Part shown: positions 37,311 to 46,799 of the stretch, piece by piece
Position numbering within the stretch: position 1 is the first letter of the stretch
Layout of the letters: the number at the start of each line of letters is the position of its first letter
Origin: an uncultured Phycisphaerales bacterium
GTDB lineage: Bacteria > Planctomycetota > Phycisphaerae > Phycisphaerales > SM1A02
NCBI GenBank assembly: GCA_949373145.1
Contig: CASICI010000014.1
Location: forward strand, 1 to 64,000
Length of the DNA stretch: 64,000 bases
Reading direction: 5' to 3'
Translations under genes and position numbers: made by a program
The notes under the pieces: generated by a model
Seen by the model: only the letters and a program-made list of their open reading frames with translations
Database searches by the model: none
What the model was told of the DNA's origin: nothing

Positions 37311-38513
37311 TCACGCCCGCTCGAAGACCGTCGCCAATCCCTGACCGACCCCGACACACAGGGATGCCATCCCGTGCCTCACCTCGCGGCGTTGCATTTC
37401 ATGAACCAGGGTGGTGACGAGACGAGCCCCGCTGCATCCGAGTGGATGCCCCAGAGCGATCGCACCACCATTGACATTGACTCGTTCCTGATCAAGCCCG
37501 AGTTCACGGCAGCAGGCGAGAGATTGTGCGGCGAATGCCTCGTTCAGCTCGATCAATCCGATCTCATCCAGCGAGAGACCCGCACGATCGAGCGCCTTGC
37601 GCACTGCAGGCACAGGACCCATTCCCATCGATGAAGGGGCCACACCAGCAGACGCACTGGCACCGACATAGGCAAGTGGCGTGAGACCCAACGCTTTGGC
37701 TCGCTCCGCCTCGACCAGCAACAATGCAGCGGCTCCATCATTGACTCCGGATGAATTTCCAGCGGTCACAGTGCCCAGGTCGTCTTGTGCGAAGGCGGGA
37801 CGCAGACGTGCAAGTGCCTCCAACGTGGTCCCGGGCCGCGGATGCTCGTCGGAGCTGACGATGATGGGCTCACGTTTGCGCTGGGGAACCTCGACGGAAA
37901 TGAGCTCATCCGCGAACAACCCCTTTTCATCGGCGGCAGCCCAGCGCTGCTGGCTCTGCAGAGCGAACTCATCCTGATCCTGGCGACTGATCTCGTATGC
38001 GCGAGCGACATTCTCCGCGGTGATGCCGAGTGGATCGGTGTGCCCCATCTCCTTCATTCGTGGATGGACGAAACGCCAACCGATGGACGTGTCGTACAGT
38101 TCCTGAGCACGACCGAAGGCGGTCTCCGATTTGCTCAGAACGTACGGCGCTCGGCTCATGGACTCGACGCCTCCGGCGATGAAGACATCGCCATGACCAG
38201 CTTCGATCATTCGGGATGCGATGTTGATGGCTTCGAGACCTGATGCGCAGAGTCGATTGACGGTGGCACCGGGAATGGTCTCTGGAAAACCGGCAAGAAG
38301 AGCTGACATTCTCGCGACGTTCCGATTGTCCTCGCCGGCCTGGTTGGCGGCACCGAGGTAGACATCGTCCACCAGAGCGACATCGATTCCGCTGCGCTCG
38401 ATCAACGCACGCAGAACGTGAGCGGCGAGGTCATCCGGTCGGATGCTCGACAAGGCGCCCCCATAGCGGCCGATGGGTGTGCGAAACGCTGCAACGATGG
38501 CTGTTTTTCTCAT
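37311..38513 (-). CDS. Acetyl-CoA acyltransferase (thiolase, PcaF/AtoB type)
   Basis: A 400-aa degradative-type thiolase that cleaves a beta-ketoacyl-CoA with free CoA. The nucleophilic cysteine lies in [11 protein letters not shown], with [23 protein letters not shown] containing the catalytic His, and the second catalytic Cys in [11 protein letters not shown]. The N-terminus [21 protein letters not shown] and size match beta-ketoadipyl-CoA/acetyl-CoA acetyltransferases. It is on the opposite strand to the aminomutase operon and ends next to it, so it is not cotranscribed; its function fits the final step of the pathway proposed for that locus. No frameshift is visible, unlike the neighbours. 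Confidence 0.93.
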   Translation of the reverse strand: MRKTAIVAAFRTPIGRYGGALSSIRPDDLAAHVLRALIERSGIDVALVDDVYLGAANQAGEDNRNVARMSALLAGFPETIPGATVNRLCASGLEAINIASRMIEAGHGDVFIAGGVESMSRAPYVLSKSETAFGRAQELYDTSIGWRFVHPRMKEMGHTDPLGITAENVARAYEISRQDQDEFALQSQQRWAAADEKGLFADELISVEVPQRKREPIIVSSDEHPRPGTTLEALARLRPAFAQDDLGTVTAGNSSGVNDGAAALLLVEAERAKALGLTPLAYVGASASAGVAPSSMGMGPVPAVRKALDRAGLSLDEIGLIELNEAFAAQSLACCRELGLDQERVNVNGGAIALGHPLGCSGARLVTTLVHEMQRREVRHGMASLCVGVGQGLATVFERA

Positions 38514-38596
38514 GACCTAGTGTACTCAGACACGGTCTTCAGGCCAGCGCTGGCCACCGTCAGTCACACTGTTTGCTGCGAATCAGCAAAGACCTG

Positions 38597-39169
38597 TCAA
38601 TGGGTGCGAGCCGACCACAGACGCCAGATCAGGAACAGAGGCCAGAAGACATGAAGCCCGAAGTCGAGCCCACCCATGACCAGGGAGTCACCGGGAATCC
38701 CATCTGCGGCAAGGGCGCGATAGATGTCCCAGGAGAAGATGATCGCGAAGACTCCGAAGATCAAGGAACCGATCGCCCAGACGAGGACCGGTGTGAGGAA
38801 GGATTCGCGCCGGGCGGCAAGCAGGCATCCCAGAACGATGCCCGTCAGTGAAAAGGCCAGTCGCCCCCAGGCAAGAATCGCCAACAACCACAGGTCGGGA
38901 AGATCCTTCACGATCTCCTTCACGATGGTGCCTTCGTTGAAATTTCCGATGCTCAGGGAGCCACCGCTGATCGTGTTGAAGAACTTGCCGATATGCATGG
39001 CCGTTCCGTGCTCGTAGACCTTGTGACTGAGTTCCAGCAGAACTTCGGCGAAACTCCCCATCAGAATCGCAAATCCGGAATCAAAGATGGAAAAGAGAAT
39101 CAGGATCGTGGCGACGACGGGAATCCAGCAGTCGCAGGCCTTTGAGTCGTTCTTTTCAGTGGTGGACAT
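38597..39169 (-). CDS. Hypothetical four-helix membrane protein
   Basis: A 190-aa integral membrane protein of unknown role. Four hydrophobic segments are seen, at about residues 15-40, 93-115, 124-147 and 165-185, with a hydrophilic loop (residues 48-85) rich in Gly and Ser after the first helix. The short N-terminus contains KACDCW, a cysteine pair just before the first helix. I recognise no family. It lies 83 nt upstream of the thiolase gene on the same strand and may be cotranscribed with it, but nothing suggests a functional link. Confidence 0.65.
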   Translation of the reverse strand: MSTTEKNDSKACDCWIPVVATILILFSIFDSGFAILMGSFAEVLLELSHKVYEHGTAMHIGKFFNTISGGSLSIGNFNEGTIVKEIVKDLPDLWLLAILAWGRLAFSLTGIVLGCLLAARRESFLTPVLVWAIGSLIFGVFAIIFSWDIYRALAADGIPGDSLVMGGLDFGLHVFWPLFLIWRLWSARTH

Positions 39170-39436
39170 GGGTCGTCCCTTCGCATGATGATGAGGTGTT
39201 TCAGTACAGATGATGATCTCAGAGGGCCCGAAGGTATGGAAGACCCCGGTGGGCCAGAGTCACCTGAAACGACATCTGCGGACACAGAATGCTAAGGCAT
39301 GAAAGGTTCATGTGCCAATCCTCCGACGATTTGCGTCAGTCGGTGGCAGGTTCCCCATGCCTCTCGTACCATCGTGAAAACCGGCCACGGCCGGTCCCAG
39401 AAAATCAACCACACCAGACGGTGCAGGAGCCCCAAA

Positions 39437-39997
39437 GTGAAGGCAAGCGATCTTCGAAACGGCATGGCGATCAAGGTCTCAGGACAGATCAACGTGATTC
39501 TCAACACGGAACATGTCAAACCAGGAAAAGGCCCTGCCTACGTACAGGTCAAGACGAAGAACATCGAATCGGGATCCGTGCTCGAAAAGAGACTCCGTTC
39601 GGTTGAGGAAGTCGATCAAGTCGACATCGACCGAAGGCCCATGGAGTTTCTCTACAACGATGGATCAGGTTACGTCTTCATGGACGGCCAGACCTTCGAT
39701 CAGATGACGCTCTTTGCAGAACTCGTCGGTGACGAGATGGGATTCGTGAAAGCCAACACCGAGATCACGGTACTGATCTGTGAAGATCGTCCGGTCGCGG
39801 TTGAGCTTCCCAAGACAGTGGACCTCGAAGTTGCCGACACACCACCCGGCATCAAGAATGCCACGGCCACGAATCAGTTGAAGGAAGCCACGCTGGAGAC
39901 AGGACTCAAGACCCGGGTCCCACCCTTCATCAACATCGGCGACAAGGTCAGGATCTCGACGGACGATGGCTCGTACAACCAACGTGTGAACGAATGA
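39437..39997 (+). CDS. efp: Translation elongation factor P
   Basis: Relieves ribosome stalling at polyproline. The start is GTG 39437 (AGGAG eight bases upstream), giving 186 aa with three domains: KASDLRNGMAIKVSGQ at the N-terminus, the modification loop HVKPGKGPAYVQVKTKN near residues 28-44 with the lysine of PGKG retained, and a C-terminal GLKTRVPPFINIGDKVRISTDDGSY. Retention of lysine means beta-lysylation by EpmA/EpmB is possible in principle; neither gene is in the window apart from the KamA-family protein 5 kb away. A 7-bp hairpin, ACCGGCC/GGCCGGT at 39380-39395, lies 42 nt before the start. No frameshift. Confidence 0.93.
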   Translation: MKASDLRNGMAIKVSGQINVILNTEHVKPGKGPAYVQVKTKNIESGSVLEKRLRSVEEVDQVDIDRRPMEFLYNDGSGYVFMDGQTFDQMTLFAELVGDEMGFVKANTEITVLICEDRPVAVELPKTVDLEVADTPPGIKNATATNQLKEATLETGLKTRVPPFINIGDKVRISTDDGSYNQRVNE

Positions 39998-40023
39998 CGA
40001 GTTTCAATTCCTGCTTGCGAGCG

Positions 40024-40803
40024 TCATGCATCCTGGACGGGTGGCAGCACTCCGGCAAGCGCTCGATTCGCGATCTTGGCAAGCACTGAGAAGACCACGA
40101 CAAGGGCGATCACTCCGATGATGATCGGAAGGAAGCCTTTGTCCTGCATGAACGCCTGAATGTCCTTCGACCCATCAGCGGCGGCGGCCGCGGCGAAACC
40201 ACAGGCGATCGCGGTGCGAGGCGTCATGCCCACGAAGGTTCCTGCCAGATATGGAGCGAGCCTGGCTCCTCCTGCGGACATGGCGAGATTGGTGAGACTG
40301 AACGGAGAGTTCGGTGGGATCCTGATCAGAGTCACGATGCCGAAGGTCTTCCAGAAGCCTTCGGCGAGAAAGGCATGTCGAACTGCGGACCATCTTGGTT
40401 TTCGGTCGATCCAACGAGCGACCGAATCTCTTGACACCACACGACAGATTGCCCAACCGATCGCCGCGCCCCCCGTGAAACCGATCAAGGCCGCCGGTGT
40501 GCCCAACCAGAAACCAAAGACCCAACCACCAAGAATCGCCTGAGCGTAGGTCGGCAGGATCCCCAGACCACAACAGACCATGAAGCATGCGGCGTAGATC
40601 AGCAGTCCATACAGGGGCACGGAGCCTCCTGCGATGACGATTTCAGGACCTCCGAAGGTCATGAGCCAGTCGCCGATCGCACCGATCTCGGCGATGATCC
40701 AGAACCCCAGCAGCGGTGGAAACGCCACCCAGCAGATTCCAAGGATGGTGGATCCGATGAGACGCCGTCTTTCGGACGCCGTCTCAGGGTTCTGATGATT
40801 CAT
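40024..40803 (-). CDS. TVP38/TMEM64-family (VTT/DedA-like) membrane protein
   Basis: A 259-aa inner-membrane protein with about five or six helices. The diagnostic block is VTLIRIPPNSPFSLTNLAMSAGG followed by YLAGTFVGMTPRTAIACGFAA, matching the VTT (SNARE-associated Golgi/DedA-like) domain; FGFWLGTPAALIGFTGGAAIGW supplies the glycine-rich re-entrant region. Relatives take part in lipid scrambling or small-molecule transport across the envelope. It lies last in the minus-strand gene series that begins with nusA, 55 nt downstream of a lipoprotein gene. Confidence 0.85.
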   Translation of the reverse strand: MNHQNPETASERRRLIGSTILGICWVAFPPLLGFWIIAEIGAIGDWLMTFGGPEIVIAGGSVPLYGLLIYAACFMVCCGLGILPTYAQAILGGWVFGFWLGTPAALIGFTGGAAIGWAICRVVSRDSVARWIDRKPRWSAVRHAFLAEGFWKTFGIVTLIRIPPNSPFSLTNLAMSAGGARLAPYLAGTFVGMTPRTAIACGFAAAAAADGSKDIQAFMQDKGFLPIIIGVIALVVVFSVLAKIANRALAGVLPPVQDA

Positions 40804-40858
40804 GATGACTCCGCCTGCATGAAGAACTTGCGATGACGCTCAGAAGATGAGCTGCCGT

Positions 40859-41344
40859 TCAATCGCTGGATGGTTCATCAACGGATTCGGCTGGAACCAG
40901 TTCGATCATTTCGATGACGTCCACTTCAACGTTCGTCACTGGCTCCAGAAGCTGATGCATCTCCGCGAAGAACTGATCGAGCGCGGCATGGGCCTTGACG
41001 GGAATCATTCGATTGCGGACGGTTCCGGTGACTGCGGGTGGATCGGTTCGCTCAAGAACGAATTGCATGTCGAGCGTCTCGATCTGACGGATCGAGTTGG
41101 CGCCTTCATCATGGTAATCACGCTTGAGTCGGCGATTGATCTCGATTCGGTCGTAGTTCGAGTCGAGCCAGACGTTGTTCTCGAGAAGAATCCAGTTCTC
41201 GTAGTCAGGTTCCTGAGCGACCGTGGCCATCACAGTCCAGACCTGCTCTGGGGAACGTCCGGAGAACACCTCGGATTTGGAGGTACAGCCAGCCAGAAAG
41301 GCGATGGCGAGAAACGAGATCTTGGCAAGTCCTGAAAAAGTCAT
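40859..41344 (-). CDS. Hypothetical lipoprotein
   Basis: A 161-aa predicted lipoprotein. The start at 41344 (GGAG six bases upstream, second of two adjacent ATGs) gives a signal ending in the lipobox FLAGC at residue 20. The mature part is acidic, with SPEQVWTVMATVAQEPDYENWILLENNVWLD resembling a START/SRPBCC-like or polyketide-cyclase helix-strand opening, but I cannot assign a family. It lies between acyP and the TVP38 gene on the same strand. Role unknown. Confidence 0.65.
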   Translation of the reverse strand: MTFSGLAKISFLAIAFLAGCTSKSEVFSGRSPEQVWTVMATVAQEPDYENWILLENNVWLDSNYDRIEINRRLKRDYHDEGANSIRQIETLDMQFVLERTDPPAVTGTVRNRMIPVKAHAALDQFFAEMHQLLEPVTNVEVDVIEMIELVPAESVDEPSSD

Positions 41345-41393
41345 CATTCGCTCCGTGCTCGAAGGGTTTGAACTCAACACAGTATCGGAGCAA

Positions 41394-41682
41394 TCACCCC
41401 TGGAGAATGCGAAAAGCCGCGAACTCGTCAGTTCCTGAGAGTTCTCGGCGCTGAATCCGATCCACATGCCCGGGAAGCGAAGCCTCGATGGATTCGAGCC
41501 AGTCCGCGATACGATCGCCAGAGTCCTTGAATAGTGGCCGTGACGGTCCCCTGAGGATCATTTCTGACCCAGCCGAGGAGTTCATGGTGTCTGGCGTGCC
41601 TGGCAGCCGTCATTCGGAAACCAACCCCCTGGACTCGGCCCAGAAAAATGATTTGCTCGCAACGGGAAGCATCGGGTGCCAT
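41394..41682 (-). pseudogene. acyP: Acylphosphatase, single frameshift
   Basis: Small enzyme hydrolysing acyl phosphates. The active-site loop GRVQGVGFRMTAARHA, with the conserved Arg, and GWVRNDPQGTVTATIQG with the catalytic Asn are in one frame; the rest (SGDRIADWLESIEASLPGHVDRIQ, ending FAAFRILQG) is in another. Removing one base near 41523 (GGA[C]TCT on the coding strand) joins them into 95 aa, the usual size. The start at 41682 follows the yebC stop, so the gene belongs to the same operon. The break is most likely a read error. Confidence 0.85.
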
Positions 41683-41702
41683 GAAAGGACTGCTCGAGGG
41701 CT

Positions 41703-42446
41703 TCAACCCTCGAGACTGGCCTCTGGAATGTCAGCATTGTGATGAACGGCCTGCACATCATCATGATCATCGAGAACATCGATGAGGCGAAGGATCTGTC
41801 GAGCCACCTTCTCATCACACTGAACCATGGTCTGAGGTGTCCAGGTGAGTTCAGCGTTTTCAAGTGGGAGTTCCGCTGCCTCGAGTGCATCCTTCAGGGA
41901 GAGAAAATCAGCCGGGGGACATGTGATCTGCCAGTAGCCTTCTTCTGCAGTGACATCGTCAGCCCCCGCTTCAAGTGCAAGCTCCATCAGTTCATCTTCT
42001 GCAATGGCCTCCGTGGAGATGAAGATCAGCCCCTGATGCGTGAATCCGAATGAAACCGATCCGGACTGCCCGAGCTTTCCGTGGTTCTTGTCGAAGGCCT
42101 CGCGGATCTCGGGAGCGGCCTTCTGAGGATTGGAGATCAGAGTGTCGACGAGAATCGCGACACCACCGGGGCCGTACCCCTCGTATCTGACTTCCTCGAA
42201 ACGCTCGGCACTACCGTCGAGCCCTGCCCCTTTTTTCACCGCCTTGGCGATGTTGTCCTTGGGCATGTTGGCGGCTTTGGCGGCATCAATGGCGTATCGA
42301 AGGGTGACGTTGTACTCGGGATCACCACCGCCCTGCTGGGCGGAGACGATGATGGCTCGAGAACATTTCGACCAGAGCTTGCCGCGCTTGGCATCCTGGC
42401 GACCTTTCCGGTGCCTGATGTTCGCCCATTTACTGTGTCCTGCCAT
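41703..42446 (-). CDS. yebC: YebC/PmpR-family protein
   Basis: A 247-aa protein of the YebC/TACO1 family, opening with the diagnostic GHSKWANIRHRKGRQDAKRGK, then YAIDAAKAANMPKDNIAKAVKKG, RYEGYGPGGVAILVDTL and an acidic C-terminal half. Members were first described as transcriptional regulators and more recently linked to translation of difficult sequences, in keeping with its position here behind infB and rbfA and near efp. It starts 42 nt after the corrected stop of the HhH-tail gene. Full length, no frameshift. Confidence 0.95.
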   Translation of the reverse strand: MAGHSKWANIRHRKGRQDAKRGKLWSKCSRAIIVSAQQGGGDPEYNVTLRYAIDAAKAANMPKDNIAKAVKKGAGLDGSAERFEEVRYEGYGPGGVAILVDTLISNPQKAAPEIREAFDKNHGKLGQSGSVSFGFTHQGLIFISTEAIAEDELMELALEAGADDVTAEEGYWQITCPPADFLSLKDALEAAELPLENAELTWTPQTMVQCDEKVARQILRLIDVLDDHDDVQAVHHNADIPEASLEG

Positions 42447-42487
42447 GACCTGGATCCTCCCACTGACTGCTCACCTCGGAGGGAGGC

Positions 42488-43445
42488 TCACTTTCGAGCG
42501 GCCTTCTTCTTCGCAGCTTTCTTGGCGACTTTTTTCGTGGCCTTCTTGGCGACGGTCTTTTTCGCGGCTTTCTTCACGGCCTGGCTTCTTCGCGGCTTTC
42601 TTCGCGGTCTGCTTCGCCGTCTTCTTGGCGGATGCTTTTGCAGGTGCTTTTGCAGGTGCTTTTTTCGCAGCAGCCTTCTTCACCGAAGCCGGGATCTTCT
42701 TGACCGATTTGTCGATCTTCGAAGCCGCTTTCTTCGAAGTGGTTTTCGCAGGTGGTGCGACCTCCTCTTCGATGACCTCGACGGGCTCGGGCTTCTTCAC
42801 CGGCTTGGGCGTCGGACGCTTGGGAGGCTTGGGCGAGTCATCGACGAAGGCACGAATCGTGGCTTCGAAAGCGAGACCATCCGCACTTTTCACCTGACGG
42901 GACATCCAGCTTGAAAGCTCGCCGGAGTCGACGATCTCGCTGAGCACCTTCGCTTCAATCAGGAGATCGACGAGTCGATCATCCACGGGAATCACGTGCA
43001 CACCGAAGCAGCGCTGCAGCACTCTGGCGGAGACATAGGGTGGAATTCCTTCGAGTGCTTCGATCAACGCTTTCGCATCCCGCTTGCCTGCGGACGCAAG
43101 ATGGTCAAGAGTCACGGCATGCTGTCCGAGATAGATCGAATGAAGACTGGTCTTCATTCGCTGCGCCCGTTCCAAGGCGAGTGGGTAGCGAGCACCGATC
43201 AGGGTGACGATCTCATTGGGAAGGAAGACACGAAGGTCGTTGAAATCAACGATTGATCCTCGAATCTTGGCCATCGCATCGTCGGCCTGTTTTGCCGTGG
43301 CTTCCCAGAGGAGGAAGCTGTAGACGAGGACTTCGATGGGATCCTTCCCCTCGGAGGAAGCTCCTGCCGATGGAACCGGATCCTTGACACCGACCTTCTT
43401 GACCAGCTTCATGAGCTTGGCAACATCTGCAACACCGTTCTTCAC
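42488..43445 (-). pseudogene. Helix-hairpin-helix glycosylase-like protein with histone-H1-like tail, one frameshift
   Basis: About 318 aa after removal of one base near 42581. The first 210 residues resemble the HhH-GPD (endonuclease III-like) fold: EVLVYSFLLWEAT, LASAGKRDAKALIEALEGIPPYVSARVLQRCFGVHVIPVDDRLVDLL, where IPPYVSA is in the hairpin position and the Asp of VDDR sits at the catalytic Asp, while the catalytic Lys of true Nth and a Cys cluster are missing. A Pro-Lys linker leads to a low-complexity tail rich in Ala, Lys and Pro, like histone H1 or HctB. The indel turns the tail into an unrelated Arg/Glu-rich sequence ending at 42471. Its start overlaps the end of rbfA by four bases. 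Confidence 0.7.
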
Positions 43446-43864
43446 GATTCACCGACCTCCGAGTCGTTTTGTTTTGGATCTTCAAGCAGGGATTCGATGA
43501 CTGCCTGACGTTTGAGAGTCTTGTCGATTTCAAATGAGACCCGGGGGACGCGCCTCAGACGTGTGGTCCGCTGGATTTCCCGTCGAAAACGACCATTGGC
43601 CGACTGAAGTCCACGGAGCACGGTGGATTCATGCTGCTCAGGCATCACGGTGATGCTGATTCGAGCCGCCGAAAGATCCGGAGAGACGTCCACCGACGTG
43701 ATTGAAACCAAGCCACGGATTCGCGGGTCGCCAAGACCACGAGAAAGTGCCTCCTGAACCGCCTTGCGAACGGTGGAAGCGACCTTGGCGGTCCTGATCG
43801 AAGGCTCGCCGGAATCATTTCCGGGACCGTACCGACCTCGAGTTTTTCGGCTTGGTTCGCTCAT
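43442..43864 (-). CDS. rbfA: Ribosome-binding factor A
   Basis: Late 30S assembly factor binding the 5' helix of 16S rRNA. The ATG at 43864 gives 140 aa with a short basic N-terminal extension, then the KH-type fold: VASTVRKAVQEALSRGLGDPRIRGLVSITSVDVSPDLSAARISITV, ending with LRRVPRVSFEIDKTLKRQAVIESLL. It follows infB by eight bases in the conserved nusA-infB-rbfA order, and overlaps the next gene by four bases, so the operon is tightly coupled. Confidence 0.95.
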   Translation of the reverse strand: MSEPSRKTRGRYGPGNDSGEPSIRTAKVASTVRKAVQEALSRGLGDPRIRGLVSITSVDVSPDLSAARISITVMPEQHESTVLRGLQSANGRFRREIQRTTRLRRVPRVSFEIDKTLKRQAVIESLLEDPKQNDSEVGES

Positions 43865-43872
43865 GGTCAGAA

Positions 43873-46776
43873 TCAAAGGGTCCTTGCGACTTCAATCGTC
43901 TTGTAACACTCGAGAACGTCGCCGACCTTGATGTCGTCGTAGCCCTCGATCTTCATGCCGCATTCCATGCCCGACTTCACTTCCTTCGCGTCATCCTTGA
44001 AGCGCTTGAGCTGCTCCAGGCGACGATCGGACTCGACCACGATTCCGCCACGCGTGACACGAATCTGAAGGTTGCGTTCCACGGATCCGTCGGTGACATA
44101 GCAGCCGGCGATCATGCCGACCTTGGACACCTTGAAGACCTCGCGGACTTCGGCATGGCCCTTGACCTCGAGCCTGAGCTCGGGATCGAGCAGACCGGCA
44201 GCGGCCTTCTCCACGTCGTCGGTGAGGTCGTAGATCACTTCGTAGAGTCGGAAGTCGACACCACGTTGTTCCGCAAGCCCACGAGCCTTGGATGACGTGG
44301 TCACGTTGAAGCCGACCACGATCGCGCCGGAGGCCTCTGCAAGAGCGATGTCGCTTTCGGAGATGCCACCGACCGCCGCATGCTTGATCACGACCTTGAC
44401 TTCATCCGTGCTGATGCGCGGAAGAATGGTGTTCAAGGTCTCGACCGAACCCTGCACATCGCCCTTGACGATGAGAGGAAGCTCGCGAGTTCCGGATTCC
44501 TGCATGCGATCGAAGATGTTGTCCAGAGTGACCTTGGGCTGAGTGAGGGTTCGCTCACGCTGGAGAATTCGACATTCCTCGGCCGCATTCTCCGCCGCCT
44601 TGAGGGTGTCGACGATGTAGAACTTGTCGCCGGCGTCGGGCACGATGTCGAGACCTGACAAGGCGATCGGTGTCGACGGACCCGCGTCCTGGACCTTCAC
44701 TCCACGCTCGTCCACCATGTCACGCACACGTCCGAATCCTCGTCCGGACACGATGAAGTCTCCGGTCGAAAGGCTGCCTTCCTGAACCAGGACGCTGGCA
44801 ACCGGACCTCGACCATCGACCAACTGCGCTTCGAGAACGGTGCCTTCGGCACTTCCCTCGAAATCGGCCTTGAGTTCGAGAAGTTCAGCCTGGTAGTCGA
44901 GGGTGTCGAGCAATTCCTGAATGCCGTCACCGTTGATGGCACTGGTCTTGACCACTTCCGTGGTGCCACCCCACTCGACGGGATTCAGTTCATGCTCGGC
45001 AAGCTGGCCGAGAATGCGCTGGATGTTCGCGTCGGTGGCATCAGGACGGTCGATCTTGTTCAACGCGACCACGATCGGGACGTCGCCCGCCTTGGCGTGG
45101 TTGATCGACTCGATCGTCTGCGGCATGACGCCGTCGTCAGCCGCGACCACGAGCACGACGATGTCGGTGACCTTCGCACCACGAGCACGCATGGACGTGA
45201 AGGCTTCATGTCCGGGTGTGTCAATGAAGGTGACCAGTCGTTCGCCCTCGCCGGCCTTGACCGGTACGCGGAAGGCACTGGTCGCCTGGGTGATTCCGCC
45301 TGCTTCGCCGTCGGCGACGTTCGCGTTTCGAATCTTGTCCAACAGGGACGTCTTGCCGTGATCGACATGCCCGAGGATCGTCACCACGGGTGAACGGGAC
45401 TCTTCGTTGGTGCGATCTCGAGTCTCGAACTGAGCCTCGATGACCTCCGAAGCGGTCTTCTTCTCCACGACTTCCAATTCGATGTCGTAGTTGACCATGA
45501 CTTCATGTGCCTGATCGGTCTCGATGGCCGAGTTGATGTTGGTCATCACACCCATCATGAAGAGCTGCTTCAGAATGTCGTTGGCCTTGATGCCGGATGC
45601 TGCGGAAAGTTCCTTGATCGAGATGGGTTCCGAGACCTTGACGGGACCCTCGGGTCGCTGTGCCACCACGGAACGTCCGCCTCGTTTGCGCGATCGATCC
45701 TGGCGATGTCGCTTGAAGAAGCCACCGGCCGAGTTGAGTCGACGATTGCGTTCAAGCAGATCCTGATCTCGCCAGCTGGAGCCGCCACCGGTCGATGCAC
45801 GTGGATCGTCACCAGCACCCTGAAAGGAACGACCGGTACGGCCGTCTCGTCGGCGATCGTTTCGGTTTCGGCGATCTCCAGTCCCTGCGGCACCACGTCC
45901 ACCAGTCTTGTCACCATCGCGCTTGCGAGCAGCACCGCCTCCACCGCGTCCACGGTCGACGGAAGGTTCGCCATCGGCGGGTGTGATGTCCCGGACACCG
46001 CCACCGGTTCGAGGACCACCACGCTGGAATCCACCGAAGTCATCGTTGCTTCGAGGAGGCCTGGGGGCTCGGGGTGCGGGGATCGCATCGGGCTGCTCGA
46101 CTCTGACCACGACGGGCCCGGAGAGCTTGACCTTCTTCTTCTCAGTGAGGAGCTCACCCGCTGGCTTGATGACCTCGGGACGCTTGGGGACATTCATCAC
46201 TGGTTCGTCGACGTCGCTGTCGCCACCGGCTGGCATCGACGCGTCATCGATGGTGGTCGTGGAGGCATCTGCGTCCGCGACGGCACCTTCGAAGTCGGCT
46301 TCGACTTCGGATTCGGCGGAGGCGCTCTCACCGGTGATGCTTCCGACCTCGTCGTTGTCGAGAGCTTCCTTCCTGGCGAAGGCTTCTCTGGCTGAGATCT
46401 CCGAGGCCGCGGACGCCGCGATCTCCGCGATGTCCACCTTGGGTGGGACCGTCTCGAGCTTGGGCTCTTCGACCGCCGTGGCAGATGCCTTGACGGTTGC
46501 CTTGGCAGCGATCTTCGGAGCCGCCTTCTTGCGAGGCGCCTTCTTGCGTGCGGCTTCGACGTCGACGGGCGCCGCAGTCTCCACCGCGGTCGAGGCGCTG
46601 GAACCTTCACCGAACCACTCGCGAACGGTCACGGAAAGTCCGACCGAGATGGCCGACATGTGGTTGGTGATATCCGGAATCTCTTCCGCCTGACATTTGG
46701 AAACGATGTCCTTGCTGGAAACACCGAGTTCCTTTGCCAGTTGATGCACTCTTTTGACCGAAGTCTTCTTAGCCAC
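43873..46776 (-). CDS. infB: Translation initiation factor IF-2
   Basis: GTPase that brings initiator tRNA to the 30S subunit and promotes subunit joining. At 967 aa it has an IF2_N domain ([23 protein letters not shown]), a long acidic and Gly/Arg-rich low-complexity region (about 70-365), a second IF2_N ([22 protein letters not shown]) and the G domain from about 465: [31 protein letters not shown]. The remaining domains include [11 protein letters not shown] and a C-terminal tRNA-binding barrel with [19 protein letters not shown]. The long disordered N-terminal region is typical of high-GC bacteria. Full-length and unbroken despite the damaged neighbours. Confidence 0.97.
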   Translation of the reverse strand: MAKKTSVKRVHQLAKELGVSSKDIVSKCQAEEIPDITNHMSAISVGLSVTVREWFGEGSSASTAVETAAPVDVEAARKKAPRKKAAPKIAAKATVKASATAVEEPKLETVPPKVDIAEIAASAASEISAREAFARKEALDNDEVGSITGESASAESEVEADFEGAVADADASTTTIDDASMPAGGDSDVDEPVMNVPKRPEVIKPAGELLTEKKKVKLSGPVVVRVEQPDAIPAPRAPRPPRSNDDFGGFQRGGPRTGGGVRDITPADGEPSVDRGRGGGGAARKRDGDKTGGRGAAGTGDRRNRNDRRRDGRTGRSFQGAGDDPRASTGGGSSWRDQDLLERNRRLNSAGGFFKRHRQDRSRKRGGRSVVAQRPEGPVKVSEPISIKELSAASGIKANDILKQLFMMGVMTNINSAIETDQAHEVMVNYDIELEVVEKKTASEVIEAQFETRDRTNEESRSPVVTILGHVDHGKTSLLDKIRNANVADGEAGGITQATSAFRVPVKAGEGERLVTFIDTPGHEAFTSMRARGAKVTDIVVLVVAADDGVMPQTIESINHAKAGDVPIVVALNKIDRPDATDANIQRILGQLAEHELNPVEWGGTTEVVKTSAINGDGIQELLDTLDYQAELLELKADFEGSAEGTVLEAQLVDGRGPVASVLVQEGSLSTGDFIVSGRGFGRVRDMVDERGVKVQDAGPSTPIALSGLDIVPDAGDKFYIVDTLKAAENAAEECRILQRERTLTQPKVTLDNIFDRMQESGTRELPLIVKGDVQGSVETLNTILPRISTDEVKVVIKHAAVGGISESDIALAEASGAIVVGFNVTTSSKARGLAEQRGVDFRLYEVIYDLTDDVEKAAAGLLDPELRLEVKGHAEVREVFKVSKVGMIAGCYVTDGSVERNLQIRVTRGGIVVESDRRLEQLKRFKDDAKEVKSGMECGMKIEGYDDIKVGDVLECYKTIEVARTL

Positions 46777-46799
46777 GTAGATTCTCCTGGAGACAGGGT

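Noticed and set aside
39380-39395. Hairpin ACCGGCC-AC-GGCCGGT upstream of efp as a terminator
   Set aside because: No T-run follows and the loop would be only two bases; kept only as a minor feature of the leader.
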